Assembly: GCA_023105745.1 (NCBI GenBank)
Contig: JALGQZ010000001.1
Span: 43,362,082 to 43,426,081 of the forward strand
Origin: Austropuccinia psidii
Taxonomy: Eukaryota; Basidiomycota; Pucciniomycetes; Pucciniales; Sphaerophragmiaceae
Length of the DNA stretch: 64,000 nucleotides
Reading direction: 5' to 3'
Shown here: in pieces, positions 11,101-23,500 of the stretch
How the letters are laid out: every line of letters begins with the position of its first letter
How positions within the stretch are numbered: the stretch's first letter is position 1
The notes under the pieces: model-generated
What the model saw: the letters and a program-made list of their open reading frames with translations, nothing else
Told to the model about the DNA's origin: nothing
Database searches by the model: none
Made by a program: the position numbers and the translations under genes

Positions 11101-12640
11101 GAATTTTCTGGAATTTCTCTTGGTCCATCTTGAGGCCTCCAGAAGAAACAGAATAACCTAAATACTCTACACTAGATGCAAGAAATAGACACTGGGAGGC
11201 CTTCGCAAAGAGGTTATTGGCTCTAGGTCTTTCAAGAACAGTGGACACGTGAGTGACATGTTCTTCTTCAGATTTGGAGAATATCATAATGGCATCCAAA
11301 TAAACCGCAAAATAAATATCAAAAAGGTCATAAAAAATATAATTGACAATGTTTTGAAAAGAGGCAGGAGCATTGGTGAGTCCAAATGGGACAACTAAAT
11401 ACTCATATCTGCCATATTTAGTTCTAAAACATGTCAAATGTTCATCACTTTCCTTGATTCTGAGAAGGTTATATGCACCAAGCAAATCAAACTTGGAGAA
11501 GATAGAAGAATCATCAAATACAGTAAGAACCTGATTAATAGGAGGAACAGGATAATTGTTCTTCCTAGTAACAGCATTGAGTTTTTGGTACTCAACACAC
11601 AAATGGAGGCCCCCATCTTTCTTTTTGGCAAAGAGGACAGGTGCCCCTCTTGAAGAGAAGCTTGTCCAGATGAAACCTTTCTCTACATTCTCTGAAATGT
11701 AAGGCCTGAGTGTATCCGACTCTTGTTTTGATGAAGAATAGATCACCCCAACTGGAGGTAGAGACCCCTCCAGCTCAATATGATGATCATGGGTGCGGTG
11801 AGGTGGAAGTTTCTCTGCTTTCACCTTGGAGAATACATCCAAGTACTGGTGATAAACAGAAGGAAAAACCTTCATCACGGTTTCTATTTCTTCTGGCTCT
11901 TCCTCTTAATCCCACAACTCCTCCTGGGAGTCATGATAAGATGAAGGAGGAAGGTCCATATTCCCAAAGAAGAGATGAAGTGAAGATACATAATTATCTT
12001 CTCCAACATCTAGAATCTCTTTGATAACTTCATCTGTAGATGATACCAATGACTGATGGGAATTAAGGGAAAGAATATGGACAGAAGATGGAATAGATGG
12101 TGTTCTAGAATACCCATCCAGGGCTGCACATGATTTGGAAGACAAAACGTCATTACTGAAAGAGTTTGAAGGATCATAATAGTCGTTATTGTCAGCATTA
12201 GCAGTGATCAGCCCTTGCCTCGAATCAATAGATGGATTAAAATGATTGATAAAGTCAAAGCCCAATATAAGGTCTTTTCCCTTGGGAGTATCAATGACTC
12301 AAAAGTACCATTAAAAGCTTGGGAATGAAGGAAGCTCAACCATATATTTTGTATGGCGAGTCACAAATAAGGAAGGGGAATCGCAGAGTCCAGAATGATA
12401 AGGAGAGTTTTCTCTGGAAGTTTTGACATAGCCAAGGGATACTTGTGAACAAACTGATTTGCAATAAATGAGTTAGTAGCACCAGAATCAATGAGAATAC
12501 TGTAAAAAACATCAGAAACAGAAGAAAAAACAAAGAATTTAAGAGAATTCTCGACACCATTATTCAAAATTCACAATTTCGCTCTGGATGGAAAACATTG
12601 AAGACCATTCAACACAACATGATCTTCACTCAGGCCTTTC
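8166..12640 (-). pseudogene. A-2 pol (PR-RT-RNaseH-IN-chromodomain), dead, plus 3' UTR
   Basis: Homologous through its length to the intact pol at 35635-39336, but broken into many short frames. Recognisable in order on the minus strand: protease LIDSGAT (about 12500), RT 11060-11878, RNase H 10619-11055, integrase 9832-10272 (with QQCSRNKN and [10 protein letters not shown]), then the integrase tail and chromodomain down to about 8940. Two catalytic losses are visible besides the frameshifts: RT YLDD has become YLDA, and the RNase H LTDH Asp has become Asn. The 3' UTR (about 8170-8940) keeps both duplicated modules seen in the intact copy. It cannot supply its own enzymes. Confidence 0.92.
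12598..12629 (-). promoter_or_regulatory. Relic of the gag-pol frameshift hairpin in A-2
   Basis: The arms TTGAAGACCAT and ATGATCTTCAC face each other across a 10-nt loop, matching the perfect 11-bp stem of the intact copy at 35621-35652. One internal change leaves a possible G.U pair in RNA. The slippery heptamer next to it is destroyed (GTGAAAG in place of GGGAAAA). Confidence 0.65.
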
Positions 12641-13960
12641 ACTGGCTGGGAAATTTGCTTGACGGTTGGGTAAGCTTGTTTTGAGGCTCCTTGAAACAGG
12701 ACTCAAGACTATGCTTCCCACCACAGTACGTACACAAACCCTCCTTGATTCTTCTTCCTTTTTCAAAATTCATCAACTTGAAATCTTTATTCAACAAAGA
12801 AGAATGGGGATTTTCCCTCTTCTGAAAATTATTCTTCTTCTTTTGACTGGAGCTTGAAGAATTTTGAGTATGAGAGGAATTTAACTTTGAGGCTTCCGGC
12901 TTCTTCTCTTGATGATGACTCTTTTAATTTTGCCTCTCATGGTACCTGGTATCAAGCTTCAGGGTAATGTCAATTAAGTCTTGAAGAGAGTCAATTCTTG
13001 AAGGATGAAACACCAATTGATCTAAAATCCTGGATGGAAATCCCTTCCTGAAATGATGGATGAGAGCTCTTTCACCCCAATCCCCGATTCTTGAGACCAA
13101 ACTTCTGAAATCAGCAATGTATAATGATACATGCCCACCTTCTTTCATTATTAAAGAATCCAATTCTTCTTCAGCTAGTCTGACTTCATTTCGGTCCCAA
13201 AATAGGGTGAAGAGTTGAGATTCAAATAATTTCCATCAATTGACAAGGTAATTTGGATCTTGATTGGTTAGATTGGAAATATAAGGCTCAATCCATTTTG
13301 CAACCCTGCCAATTAGAAATTGTGTGGCATAGAGGACTTTCCTTCTTTCTTGAGAGAAATTTGCCGGATCATTATGAAATATAAATTGATAATACTGAAT
13401 TAAACTTCTAACTTTGAAGGGTTGAGTCCCATCAAAGCATTCTGGTGCCTTCATAGATGTAGTCTTGAAGGCTGGTGGGCTTGGTGCTTCAGAAAATGAA
13501 GCTGCTTGAAGTTTGGCCATAATCTGAGTAATACGCTGCATGATGGCCAATAAAGATGGTTCACACTGATGAGAGACACACTGATTAGACTGAAATAGAG
13601 TTGGTCCTCCAGTACCTTGGCGTACCCCTACAGGAGCAGGAGCACCTTCAGTACCATCAGACTCTTCCTCTTCAACATAATTCTCCTCCTCCTCTTGACC
13701 CTTTAAAATGGTCCTCGAAGTTCCTGGGAGCCCACCAACTACTCCTGAGAATGAGCTTGATCTTCTTGGCCCTCTTCCTTCCTTCCTGGATGGTGGTGCT
13801 CCTTCCATACGGGGTCCTCTATCCAATTGGGCCCTCAGTTGAGGAACTTCTGGGGTGACATCAAGAGGAACCCTTGTAGTGGGTATTAGAACAGCTTGAG
13901 CTCTGGCCTGAGGTCTTGTCTTTCTTGAATGAGGTGAATGTTGAAGAGGCTCAATTTCAG
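12640..13960 (-). pseudogene. A-2 gag, broken
   Basis: Minus-strand gag homologous to 34283-35620. It shows the acidic region (GQEEEENYVEEEE), the capsid segment ([37 protein letters not shown]) and the nucleocapsid motif [13 protein letters not shown] near 12720. In-frame stops and small indels split it into several pieces (13236-13826, 12924-13163 and flanks). The intact copy's start-codon neighbourhood has diverged here (TTGAGCCTC instead of ATGCCAGTT). Confidence 0.9.
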
Positions 13961-14636
13961 GAATTAAATGAAATAAAATGAATTTAATTTAATAAAATCA
14001 AAAATAAATGTCTTGAAGAAAAAATCAATGAATCAAAAATGAAATCTTGAGGTAAATCAATCAATCAGAAGCCATATTAAATCCTCAAGCTCAAAATAAA
14101 AATAAAAATCTTGCAGAAAATCAATCAATCAAAAGAACGCATGAGGCAAAATCAATTTATGTCAAAATTCTTCATGTGAAAAATCATTAAAATCAATGAA
14201 ATCTTCAGGTCAATCAATTTTCTTGATGTCAATATTGATTTATGTCAAATCAATCAATCAAATCAAAAGCAAGTGAGCTCTTCTTGAAAAATCAAAATTC
14301 TTGAAGAATGAATCAAATATGAATCTTGATGTGAAGAATTTGTCTGAATAATTTGATGGGCAACTTGAGAATCCAATAAAAATTAGGATTACGCCTGAAT
14401 TATGAATGAATAAAAATTTAATGATTTCAAATAATATTTAAAAAAAGAAACAAAAAATGAACATTGGGTCAGCTTTCAATTTTGAACATAAAGAATTAAT
14501 GAGAGAAAATTGAGAGGTGACAACAAATCATAAAGCTCATAAACATAAAAGAGTCTTAATTTCAATGAAATGAGTGAATGAAATTATAGAGAAAGAATTA
14601 ACAGAATGAAAAGAAATTATGAGTTAATTGATATAA
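13961..14636 (-). other. A-2 leader with PBS
   Basis: An AT-rich, low-complexity leader dominated by AATCAATCA/AAATCAA motifs, the counterpart of 33528-34282 in the intact copy. Next to the LTR the minus strand reads TTATATCAATTAACTCATAA, which differs by one base from the intact copy's primer block. Its match to the R block of its own LTRs is only 11-12 of 14. No gene is seen. Confidence 0.75.
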
Positions 14637-16163
14637 TGTCACAGGGGTTCTTGCATAGAAAACAAGAGTGGCCTGCCACTCAGCAATCAGAGAACTCACT
14701 TGGAAGACTCCAAAAGAATAATTAAAATAAAAATAAAGAATTGAATTTCTCTAAGAAGAATGCAAGTACAAAGATGAGATGCAATAAGAGGAATGAGAAG
14801 CCAAATGGCCAAAGAGCCAACCAAGTAAGTCCTGAATCACTGTTTCAACCTTCCAAAATGAACAATGGAATAAGGAAGGATATGACCACCAAATATCCAT
14901 TGACAGGTGAACAAAGAAAAGAGAAAAGGTCCTAAATGACCGACTTGATAATATCATTATTTAGTTAACAAAAAATGATGAGATAAATAATGATAAGATA
15001 AAATCAAAATATGTTAATTAGCTGGGGGAAAAACCCCTCAGGGTCAAAAGAGGCTAGTATATGTGAAAGGCTGAGAGCTTGACTCCTTCAGGCTGACAGC
15101 TGGTCTGTATTTAATCCTTGAAGCTGTATTGACAGCTTGATAACATTGATACCTTGCTAAATTGGGAAATGAACTGTCTTCAATGATTTTCCCATGATGT
15201 ATGATTGAAATACAGGTTTTGATGAATCCAGACTGTATTGAAATGAATGTGGTTGACAAGCTGGATTGATGGAGCATTGACACTTGACAACTTGTTTGTA
15301 ACTGCCTCTTGAATACCCCTTGGGAATGAATTGACATTATTCCCCTGGAGGGAATACTTGAAGTGAGAATAACCAATGAATACCTGATGGTTTCATTGGT
15401 CTTTGAGAAATTACACCTGCACTTGAGCCTTGATGGGTCCTCTGGATGACATGACACTTTGGTGACTTATGGAATTTTGAATTACCCCTCTGATATTGAC
15501 ACCATTGGATTGATGGTGAGAAAAGGTTCAGAATTGTGTATAACAACATTTATGACAATTTGGGTTGCTGGAGGGTGAAAGTGGCCAAAGGTCGTTTTGA
15601 GTGAGGTTAGGAGGATGAGATTGAAAATTGGGTTTTAGGTTACTTCAGAGGTGACAAAGTGTGTCTGGGTGAATTGGCCAATTTTGGGTTTCTGGCCAAA
15701 TACAGCTTATACAGCTTTAAAACTGTATTTGTGCAAAGTGCACAAAACTGGAAATTGAGCCCCAAAAGGCCTGATATGGCTTTTGGGGCATATTTCCCAT
15801 ATTACATGGGAAGATGGCATAAAAGGACTGAATACATCCAAATGCACAGAAATGCAAAAAATGCACAAAAGTGCGCAAAACTGTATTTAATGCTTAAAAA
15901 GCCAAATACAGGCTTTTTGTGTGGTATTTTTCCTGTGGACTTTAAAATTCTTGAAAGTGCGCAAAAGCAGATAATGGCCTGGAATGGCCTGATGATAGTG
16001 AAGGGGCCACGTTTGCCCCAGGAGTGAAATGACCATAAAAGGCCAGAAAAGATGGGAGGGCCAATTCGGCCAGTGATTATGGATATGGCCAAATTGCCAT
16101 AAGATTGATATGGCACTGATATGGCATATGGAGTCCAGGAGGGTAATTTCCATGGTTGTGACA
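14637..16163 (-). repeat. 5' LTR of A-2
   Basis: 1527 bp, TGTCACAGGGG at the left and CCATGGTTGTGACA at the right on the plus strand. Keeps the TATA-like ACTAGTATATGTGAAA block and the TTAATTAGCTGGGGG block near 15011-15060. Diverged clearly from its partner at 6616-8148, so this insertion is old. Confidence 0.92.
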
Positions 16164-16804
16164 GTATAAAAGTATTATCAGCTTCAGAATGGCATAATTT
16201 GAATATATTGGCTCCATTTACTGACCCTTTTCCTTCTGTAACTACTTATCTTCTGCCATAATCATGTCTAAAACCTTTTTGGGATCTTCTTGAGGGGTTA
16301 TAGCAGGCTCCTGATCTGGTGGAAGTCGTTATCATCTTTAAAAAGGTCCAAAATAGTAATTCTAGGTCAAAAACCCACTTACTAATTGCAGAATTATTAG
16401 GTTTTTGTAGAGTATCACTAATGTACAAATCTTTTAATTCTGAAGAAATTTGTTCTGGCTGATTATTCTGAGTCATAATAACAGTACTATTATGCTCAGA
16501 ATTTACAGTACTTGAAGGAATAATGCTAGTAACTTTTGATGCAGTTTCAATATTTTATTCTCTTACCACATTATCAGAAACTAAAATAAATGAGCAAATA
16601 AATCAATTGTGTAAAAAAAAGATTTTCTCAAAGAGAAATGAAAAAATAACGCCTCACTTATAATATGAGAAAGTTTCATTTTTTATGGATTTTTCAATTT
16701 ATAAGTATGTTTATAGATTTTTTAAATTTTTGAATATAAGAAAAAGGATTTAAAAACAGTAAAGAAATACGTCACAGGTAAAATATCATGCCTGGGCCCC
16801 CAAA
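16164..16804 (-). pseudogene. Family D leader and start of gag
   Basis: Continues the D gag interrupted by A-2. A minus-strand frame at 16246-16476 contains QISSELKDLYISDTLQKP, a plausible N-terminal gag exon. The rest is leader up to the PBS. I cannot define a start codon or exon structure here. Confidence 0.6.
16787..16804 (-). other. Primer binding site of family D
   Basis: Minus strand reads TTTGGGGGCCCAGGCATG immediately after the LTR end. The core TTTGGGGGCC is shared with the B (43540-43557) and C (19239-19256) sites, although the LTRs are unrelated. TGGGGG resembles tRNA-Pro sites of other retroelements; the tRNA is my inference. Confidence 0.65.
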
Positions 16805-17320
16805 TGTAAGGTGTGGATAGGATAATTTGATTAAAAATCAACTACTTCTCCTGTCCTCAAAATTTGAATAAGGTAAAAATTGATTAATAATATTATGAAA
16901 TAAGGTTTTCAAGAGAAAGCACACAAATTTTATTGTTTTTAAAGTTTTAAGTATAACACAATAATATTATAAAGATTTATTGTTTTTCCAACAATAAAAT
17001 TTATCCAAAAATACAGTACAAGAGATATTTAAGGCTACAAAAGGAATTTCTTCAAAAGCAATTTCAATTGGAATTAATTGAGAAACTCACTGCAGGCAAT
17101 TAATAAATCAATTAATTATTTGAAAGAATATTATTAAAGAGAAAACACACCCAAAAGTGACCAGAGTGAATTTGGAAACAAAGTGACAAAGCTAATAGTG
17201 ATGAAAGATGCTTTAATTCACTTATGGGGTGGTTCAAGAGTAAAAATTATTGTAAGAGTTATAAGAAATGATTATAATTATTTGTTCACGTGGTTGAAAT
17301 GTTTAGAATGATTTGAAAAG
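16805..17320 (-). mobile_element. Family D LTR, left part (split by C element)
   Basis: Begins TGTAAGGTGTGGATAGG and aligns with 62721-63205. The family C element follows at 17321. The LTR resumes at 47264, and the two parts together match the unbroken copy at 62721-63535, which works as an empty-site comparison. Confidence 0.85.
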
Positions 17321-19238
17321 TGTGAGCCTTGAGCTATATTTTACATACCCAAATAGGCCACAATTATCTTAAAAATAAATTTTGAATTATGCATAACTCA
17401 TAAGTCATGCATATATCCAAAATTCATCATTTTTCATTTGAGAAAAGATGAATAACTTTTTATTGAGTAAGTAAATCCATGGATTTAGGGCCAGATTTGG
17501 ATTTTACAGAAAGATTTACCTAGGGTAGCTCCATAGAGTAAATAAGCTCAAATTAACTCTTTGAGGTGGTAATATGGAAAATACTTCAATACCACATGAT
17601 CAATACCACATGAAAGATCCATGAAAACGTTTGTTTTTCTTAGTTTTATGCCAAAATGATGGGAATGTGAGAAATCCCATGTTACATATACACTAAGAAT
17701 AGTGTTATGCCTGTTTTGGGCACTTGATATCAGGGTATTCTTACATGGACGTTTGGTACACCCGTAGTGGATATCTCACTTGAAGCTTAATTTTCTATTT
17801 TGATGTGAAAAATAGGCAAGGGGGACAAAAGACATCAAAGAGAGCCAGGGTACCCAACTTCTGAGGCCTCAGAGGCAGGGACAGCTCCAAAGCTTGGATC
17901 CATGGCTGATCTTGGCCTAATTGGTAAACTAAAACCTTTTGAGAACTTGGTTACCATGTTACAACTACAGTAAATCTTAAGAAAATAGCAAATAACCTGC
18001 TATTTTCACATGCCAAGGAGGTAAAGAGCTACTTAGATTCCTGTAACCATGTCAATTCTTAATGATTTTCCATGGATAAGCCCCAAAAGAGTAATTAAAA
18101 CCCTTTTTGGACTGGTATCCATTGATTTACCTCATAGAAACCAGGAAAACACTGATATTTGCAATTCTACTTAGAAATGAGGTAAAAACTTCAAAAATTT
18201 ATTAAAAATACAATTCTTAATGAATCTCTCTGAAACGTTCAGGACTAATGGAGAACTGTATTATTTATGGTACAACAAAAAAGAATTATGGTGTTACTAG
18301 TAGAATGAAACGTTTTACTTACAGTCCATTTTTGACTATTCTATGTGAAACATTGAATCTTCAAAAATTCACACTAATTACAACCTGTGATTATAAATTT
18401 GTAACTTTGACAAATCAATGATTATTTTGTAATTAAAGAAGATTTACAGATGTTACTCCTTTTATTCTTAACCATATTGGGGTTGGTAGTCACATAAAAG
18501 CATTAATTAAGTAATTATGATAATCTTATGTGACAACAGATGATGCAATCAATAATCCAAAAGGGTTTATTGTTTTCTCACTCCCTTTTTTTTCAGTTTT
18601 CTCCATGGCACGCCTCTGTGAGCTGCTGTTGAATTAAAAGAGGCCTCCTCTTGCTGTTTTTTCCACATCATCATCATCTTATTATCCATTTATATCATTA
18701 TTACCAAAAAGTAAGTATTAGTTAAAGCTATTCTTAAGTGTTTTAATTATTTCAGAATCAAGCAGAAAGACGTGAAGTCATAGAATCCAACTCTATATTT
18801 TTGTAATACTCTTATAAATCCATTTTTATCCTTTAAATCCACAATTCTACGTCAAATCTCTCTATCTTATCTTTCAATAAGCTCTTTGGAATATTAGTGA
18901 GTGATTTAGCTTTAATTCTTGAAGTTTTTCTCTAAAAATTAGTTTTCTTCAAGAATTACCATTATAATTATTATTCCAAAAGATAATTATATATTAAAAT
19001 AATTTTATTATTTTAATAAAAAGAACTTTTATTATTAAAATCTTCTTGTAATTGATTCTTGTAGACAATTACTTGCTCACTGTTAAAATCACTAGTAGTG
19101 TTTAACACGTGAAAGAAATAATTCTTTAATTATTTAATTGTGGTTATGATGACACTTTGTTATTATATTTCATAAGAATAGTCATAGTACTGTTGATTAA
19201 TAGTAATATTATCATCAGTTTCATAGACACATCTTACA
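17321..19238 (+). repeat. 5' LTR of C
   Basis: 1918 bp, TGTGAGCCTTGAGCTATATT...TCATAGACACATCTTACA. AT-rich, no gene. Pairs with 45333-47258; the two differ by scattered substitutions and small indels, consistent with an old insertion. Confidence 0.93.
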
Positions 19239-19256
19239 TTTGGGGGCCTGGCCGTG
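19239..19256 (+). other. Primer binding site of C
   Basis: TTTGGGGGCCTGGCCGTG directly after the LTR. Nearly identical to the B site, and sharing its first ten bases with D. Confidence 0.7.
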
Positions 19257-19651
19257 TTTTTAGAACCTTGTACACTTAATTAATATATTTTTAAGTTCTA
19301 AAATATATTAATTTAATAATATTTTTTTCTTTAATTTTAAAGTTGAAATAATTTTTATTTTTGAAATTTTTTTGGGAATCTTTTTCATTGAGGAATTTGG
19401 TTTAATTTTATCTGTTCTTACATGTGGCTTTTTCACATCCAAAAACTTATAAAATTATTCTTTGAGTTACTCTGAATAAATTTTCATTCAAAATCTTAAA
19501 TTATAATTTTTTTTCTTTAAAAAGAATAATTTTTTTAATATTAAAAAATATAAAATTTATAAGAAATCTTTAAAAATATTTTGAAAAAGTATAAAAAATA
19601 ATTTTTTCTCTTTTATAATTTTTCTAGTGTCTTTAATCAAATACTGTGCAG
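19257..19651. other. C leader, no gene seen
   Basis: Very AT-rich leader between the PBS and the first recognisable exon-like frame. It ends in ACTGTGCAG, which could be a splice acceptor for the exon at 19652. Nothing else is supported. Confidence 0.5.
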
Positions 19652-20587
19652 CTGGAAACAGACTCAGTAAAAGATATATCACTAGTCCAGGATCTGAAGA
19701 CAATATTGAGGTGCAAATTGCTAAAAGGGGCACCTTATTTAACTGAGAAAAGAATAGATTACCACCAAAAGGTGTGTGTTTATCTTATATTTCACCTTTT
19801 TATCTTTGAATTGACGTGAAAACGGTGCATACCCCAAATGGAAGCAACTATTCAGTCCAACCAGATGGATGTGGACAAGGAAGAGGCATGACCAAATCCA
19901 GAAGCTCCAATTCTTCCTCAGGAAAGACACCTTTGGAGGATGCCAGAGTTTCCCCCCATTCACCAAGGTCTGTACCTACAGATTTTGACATGAATTCTGA
20001 TCCTGAACTGATTCATGATAATATTTCCAGGACTGAACCATTTTCAAGTGGCAGCAATAAGAATATATCAATGCCAGTACAAAAATTGGTTCAGAGAAGC
20101 CAAAGAAGAGGAGTGGGAAATATGCCCAAGCCTTTGGGAGGGGGCCATGAGCTCCTACTTACACATCAAGAGCTTTCTGGGTCATGAGAAGACCATAGAA
20201 CTCTTAGGAGGGTGGAGCCCCCTATCTTGCAAAGACAAGGTCAAAAAGATAAATAATTGGTTGAGGAACCAAAGTCTTTTATCCATAGACCAGAAGAAGG
20301 AACTGGAAATGACTCCAGCTTTGGAGACAGAGGCCCCAGTGGCGTCTACCAGCTCCAAACCAGCTCCAGAAGTGTCCAAAGACCAGCCCAAAGGACCTCA
20401 GAAGAAGCAGAAATGTCCCAAGAACCATCAAGGCAAAGCCAACTGGCACAGACCTTACCCACAAGGGTACAGGATCCCCAAATTGGAGCCTTCAGCCGTG
20501 GACAGTGTGTTCAATATGGCCAGAACTCTAATGGAATTCACAGCCAAGGAGCAGGAAAGGATGAACAGGACTTTTCCATGCAAATAA
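19652..20587 (+). pseudogene. Family C gag1 with a probable intron, broken
   Basis: An exon-like frame at 19652-19771 (LETDSVKDISLVQDLK...) ends at AAAAG/GTGTGT. An 84-bp intron (19772-19855, ending ATTCAG) would join it in phase to SNQ and then MDVDKEEA at 19865. The frame continues through YLHIKSFLGHEKTIELLGG and ends in PQGYRIPKLEPSAVDSVFNM and a lysine-rich tail at 20587. Breaks: GCA TGA after MDVDKEEA (probably a decayed CGA) and further stops before 20015. Its role as a separate gag product is inferred from the family layout. From 20257 the sequence is also read in the gag-pol frame. Confidence 0.7.
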
Positions 20588-23500
20588 ATCATGTACAAAC
20601 TAGTATTAATGTAGAAATTGGTAAACTTGATGCAAAGTTAACTAAAATAACATTGGATATGAGTGATTTGAAAAGACATGACAGAAAATATACTGAATGG
20701 TATAAATTGACAAATGCCATATTTGATTCAATTATCAATGCATGTAGCAGAATTGAAAGTACATTTCATGTTCAGAATGATGAAATAGAAGATCTTTCTA
20801 TTTTTAAGATTAATGATCAACGTAAAATTCTACAAGATCATGTCTTAAAGATAGTTGAAAATACCAATCAACTTGCTACACATCTAGCAAAAAGTGACAG
20901 TGAAAGGCAAAAGTTAAGAAATGAAATCATTGCAAATGTAGAAAAAATTCATAAGAATTATGAACTGCATATTCCAAGACATTCTACACCTTTGACTGAA
21001 GAAAAACCTTTTGTTAAAGGAAGTGTTACCCCACTTTTAGTAGGAAATGTTGTCTCTTTTAAAGATATTCCCAAATTGGAATAATGGCCAACATTTTCTG
21101 GTGAAGGAGAATACAACCATATTGAGTTCATCAGGACTATTGATATATATGTTACAAGAAGACTTTAATATACCTGATGAAATCATACTGGGTAAATTAC
21201 ACTGTCTGTTTACCAGGACTGCAAAGAAATGGTATTACAAGATGAGAATAGATAATGGGAAACAGGGTTGGTCTTGGTGGAAATCTGAATTGATTAACAA
21301 ATGGGCCAATAATTCTTGAAGGTTTAAAATGGAAAATGCTTTTGAAAGTTCCATTTTTAACTCAGAAAAAGATAAACCACTTACTTGGTTATTCAAGCAA
21401 AAAGACAGATTATCTGCTTTACACCCAGATATTTCTGACACTATTATTAATATGAAAATATTAAGAAAGTGTGGAGGAGAACTGGAACATGCTATCAAGA
21501 GCAGATGTGTAGAGCCTTGTTCAACAGAGGACTAAATTAATGCAATGGAAGATATCATTACCAGAACAAGAATTGGTAAAACTTGGACTAGAATCCCTAT
21601 GGAATCCAAGATGGTTTCAAAGATTCCCAGAAGGGACAGAAGACCAGAAAAACCTGTCTTGAAGTGTCATAAATGTGTAAGTACTTCACATTTAGCCAAC
21701 ACTTGTACCAAAAAGACAAAAATCAAAGAAACTCAGGTCATTGAAGGAATTCAGTGTACTGAAGAGAAAGAGGAATCTGATGAAGATTCTGAAGTCTCTG
21801 AGGATACACCAGTAGAGGACAATTCAATTGAAAACATTACAGCTTTCTTTGAGGTCACAGAAGTCCATACCCACTTGCCACAGTACAGTGAGGATTGCTG
21901 AAACCTGATCAATATCCAGGATGCCAGAATTTACAAAACAAAACCTGCTACAGGTAAAGGCTACACTTCTGGAGCATCCTGTATAACATCAGTTTTGATG
22001 AGTGATATTGAAGCCAACGTAAATCTGGATACAGGGGCATTTTGCACTTGTGTGGGCAAACTTTATTTAGAAGTTATACTTCCTGAATGTAAAAACCATC
22101 TATTACCAATAGAAGGTGTGCAGTTTAGTAGTGCCAGTACCAATATGTACCCCTTGGGTATATTAGACACTAATCTTGTATTTCCACACCCAGCAGGAAG
22201 TATAAGAATGAAAACTGAGATTGTGGTAATGGATAATTGCACATCTCAGCACATCATTCTTGGAAATGATTACTTAAATATTTATGGTATTGACATCAAT
22301 AACCATAAAGACAGATATTTTACAATTGGGGATAACAAAAGACAAAAATTTGCTTTTTCCAATATTCCAAAACAAATATCAATAGTATCTTCTAAAAATG
22401 ATACTCATAAGGAGGAATTTGTGTCTAATCAACTTGTTGAAGCACAGATTAATCCATCATTGTCACCAAAAATGAGGAATGAACTTATTGACGTGTTATA
22501 TACATACAATAATGAATTTGCCTCTGATAATGAACCATTAGGTTCTATAAGAGGATATGAAGTTGATATTACTCTTGATATTGACAGAGCATATCTTCCA
22601 GCACTTAGAAGACCAGCTCATCCAGCCAGTCCCAGAACTAGAGAAGCCTTGGAGAAGCATATCCAAGAGTAAATACAACTTGGTGTACTAAGGAAAGTGG
22701 GCCATAATGAGGAATTTGAAGTGACAACACCTGTTATCATTGCTTGGCACAATGATAAGTCAAGAATGGTTGGAGGTTTCACAGTGTTGAATACCTACAC
22801 AGTTCCAGATAGGTATCCAATCCCTAGAATTCAAGAAACCTTGACTCAATTGTCTAAAGCCAAGTATATAACATAAATGGATGAATTGAAAGGCTTTCAT
22901 CAAAATGTTTTGACCCCTAAAGCTAGGAAATTACTTAGAATTATCACTCACTGTGGTATTTATTAGTATCTTAGAATGCCATTTGGCATTAAAAATGCTC
23001 CATCCCATTAACAAAGAATGTTGAATACCATCTTTCCCACAGAATTGTCTGAAGGATGGCTTATCATTTATATTGATGATATTATCACATGTTCTGATTC
23101 ATGGTCTTTGCACCTTGAAAGACTTGCAAGAGTCCTTCACAAAGTTGCCGAAGTGAACATGAAAATTTCACTTAAGAAATGCAATTTTGGTTTTGAAGAA
23201 TTCAAAGCATTAGGACATGTTGTTTCTGGTTTGAGCTTGGGTATTGACAAAAACAAAGTAGCAGCAGTGTTACTTAAGCCAATACCCCAGAATAGGAAAG
23301 AAATGATGTATTTTCTTGGGTTTGCCAGTTATTGTCAGCAACACTTGAAAGACTTGGCAATTCTAGCCAAGTCACTATGTAGAATCTGTGATCAACAGAC
23401 TGTATTTGGGATGACATAGGAGAGAATTAAAGCTTATGAGAAGATAAATAAAGCTCTTACAGAAGCACCTTTACTCCTGATTCCTTAGTGGAATATTCCT

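Larger units (their letters stand above)
6616..16163 (-). mobile_element. Decayed full-length family A retrotransposon (A-2)
   Basis: A 9.5-kb minus-strand copy with both LTRs (6616-8148 and 14637-16163), a polypurine tract next to the left LTR, a PBS next to the right LTR, and gag and pol in the same order as the intact copy at 31859-41836. Flanks GTAAA (6611-6615) and GTATA (16164-16168) are a probable mutated target duplication. It inserted into family D gag. The LTR starts TATCACA instead of TGTCACA and ends GACG instead of GACA, both transitions. Almost every CpG of the intact copy is TpG or CpA here. Confidence 0.93.
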
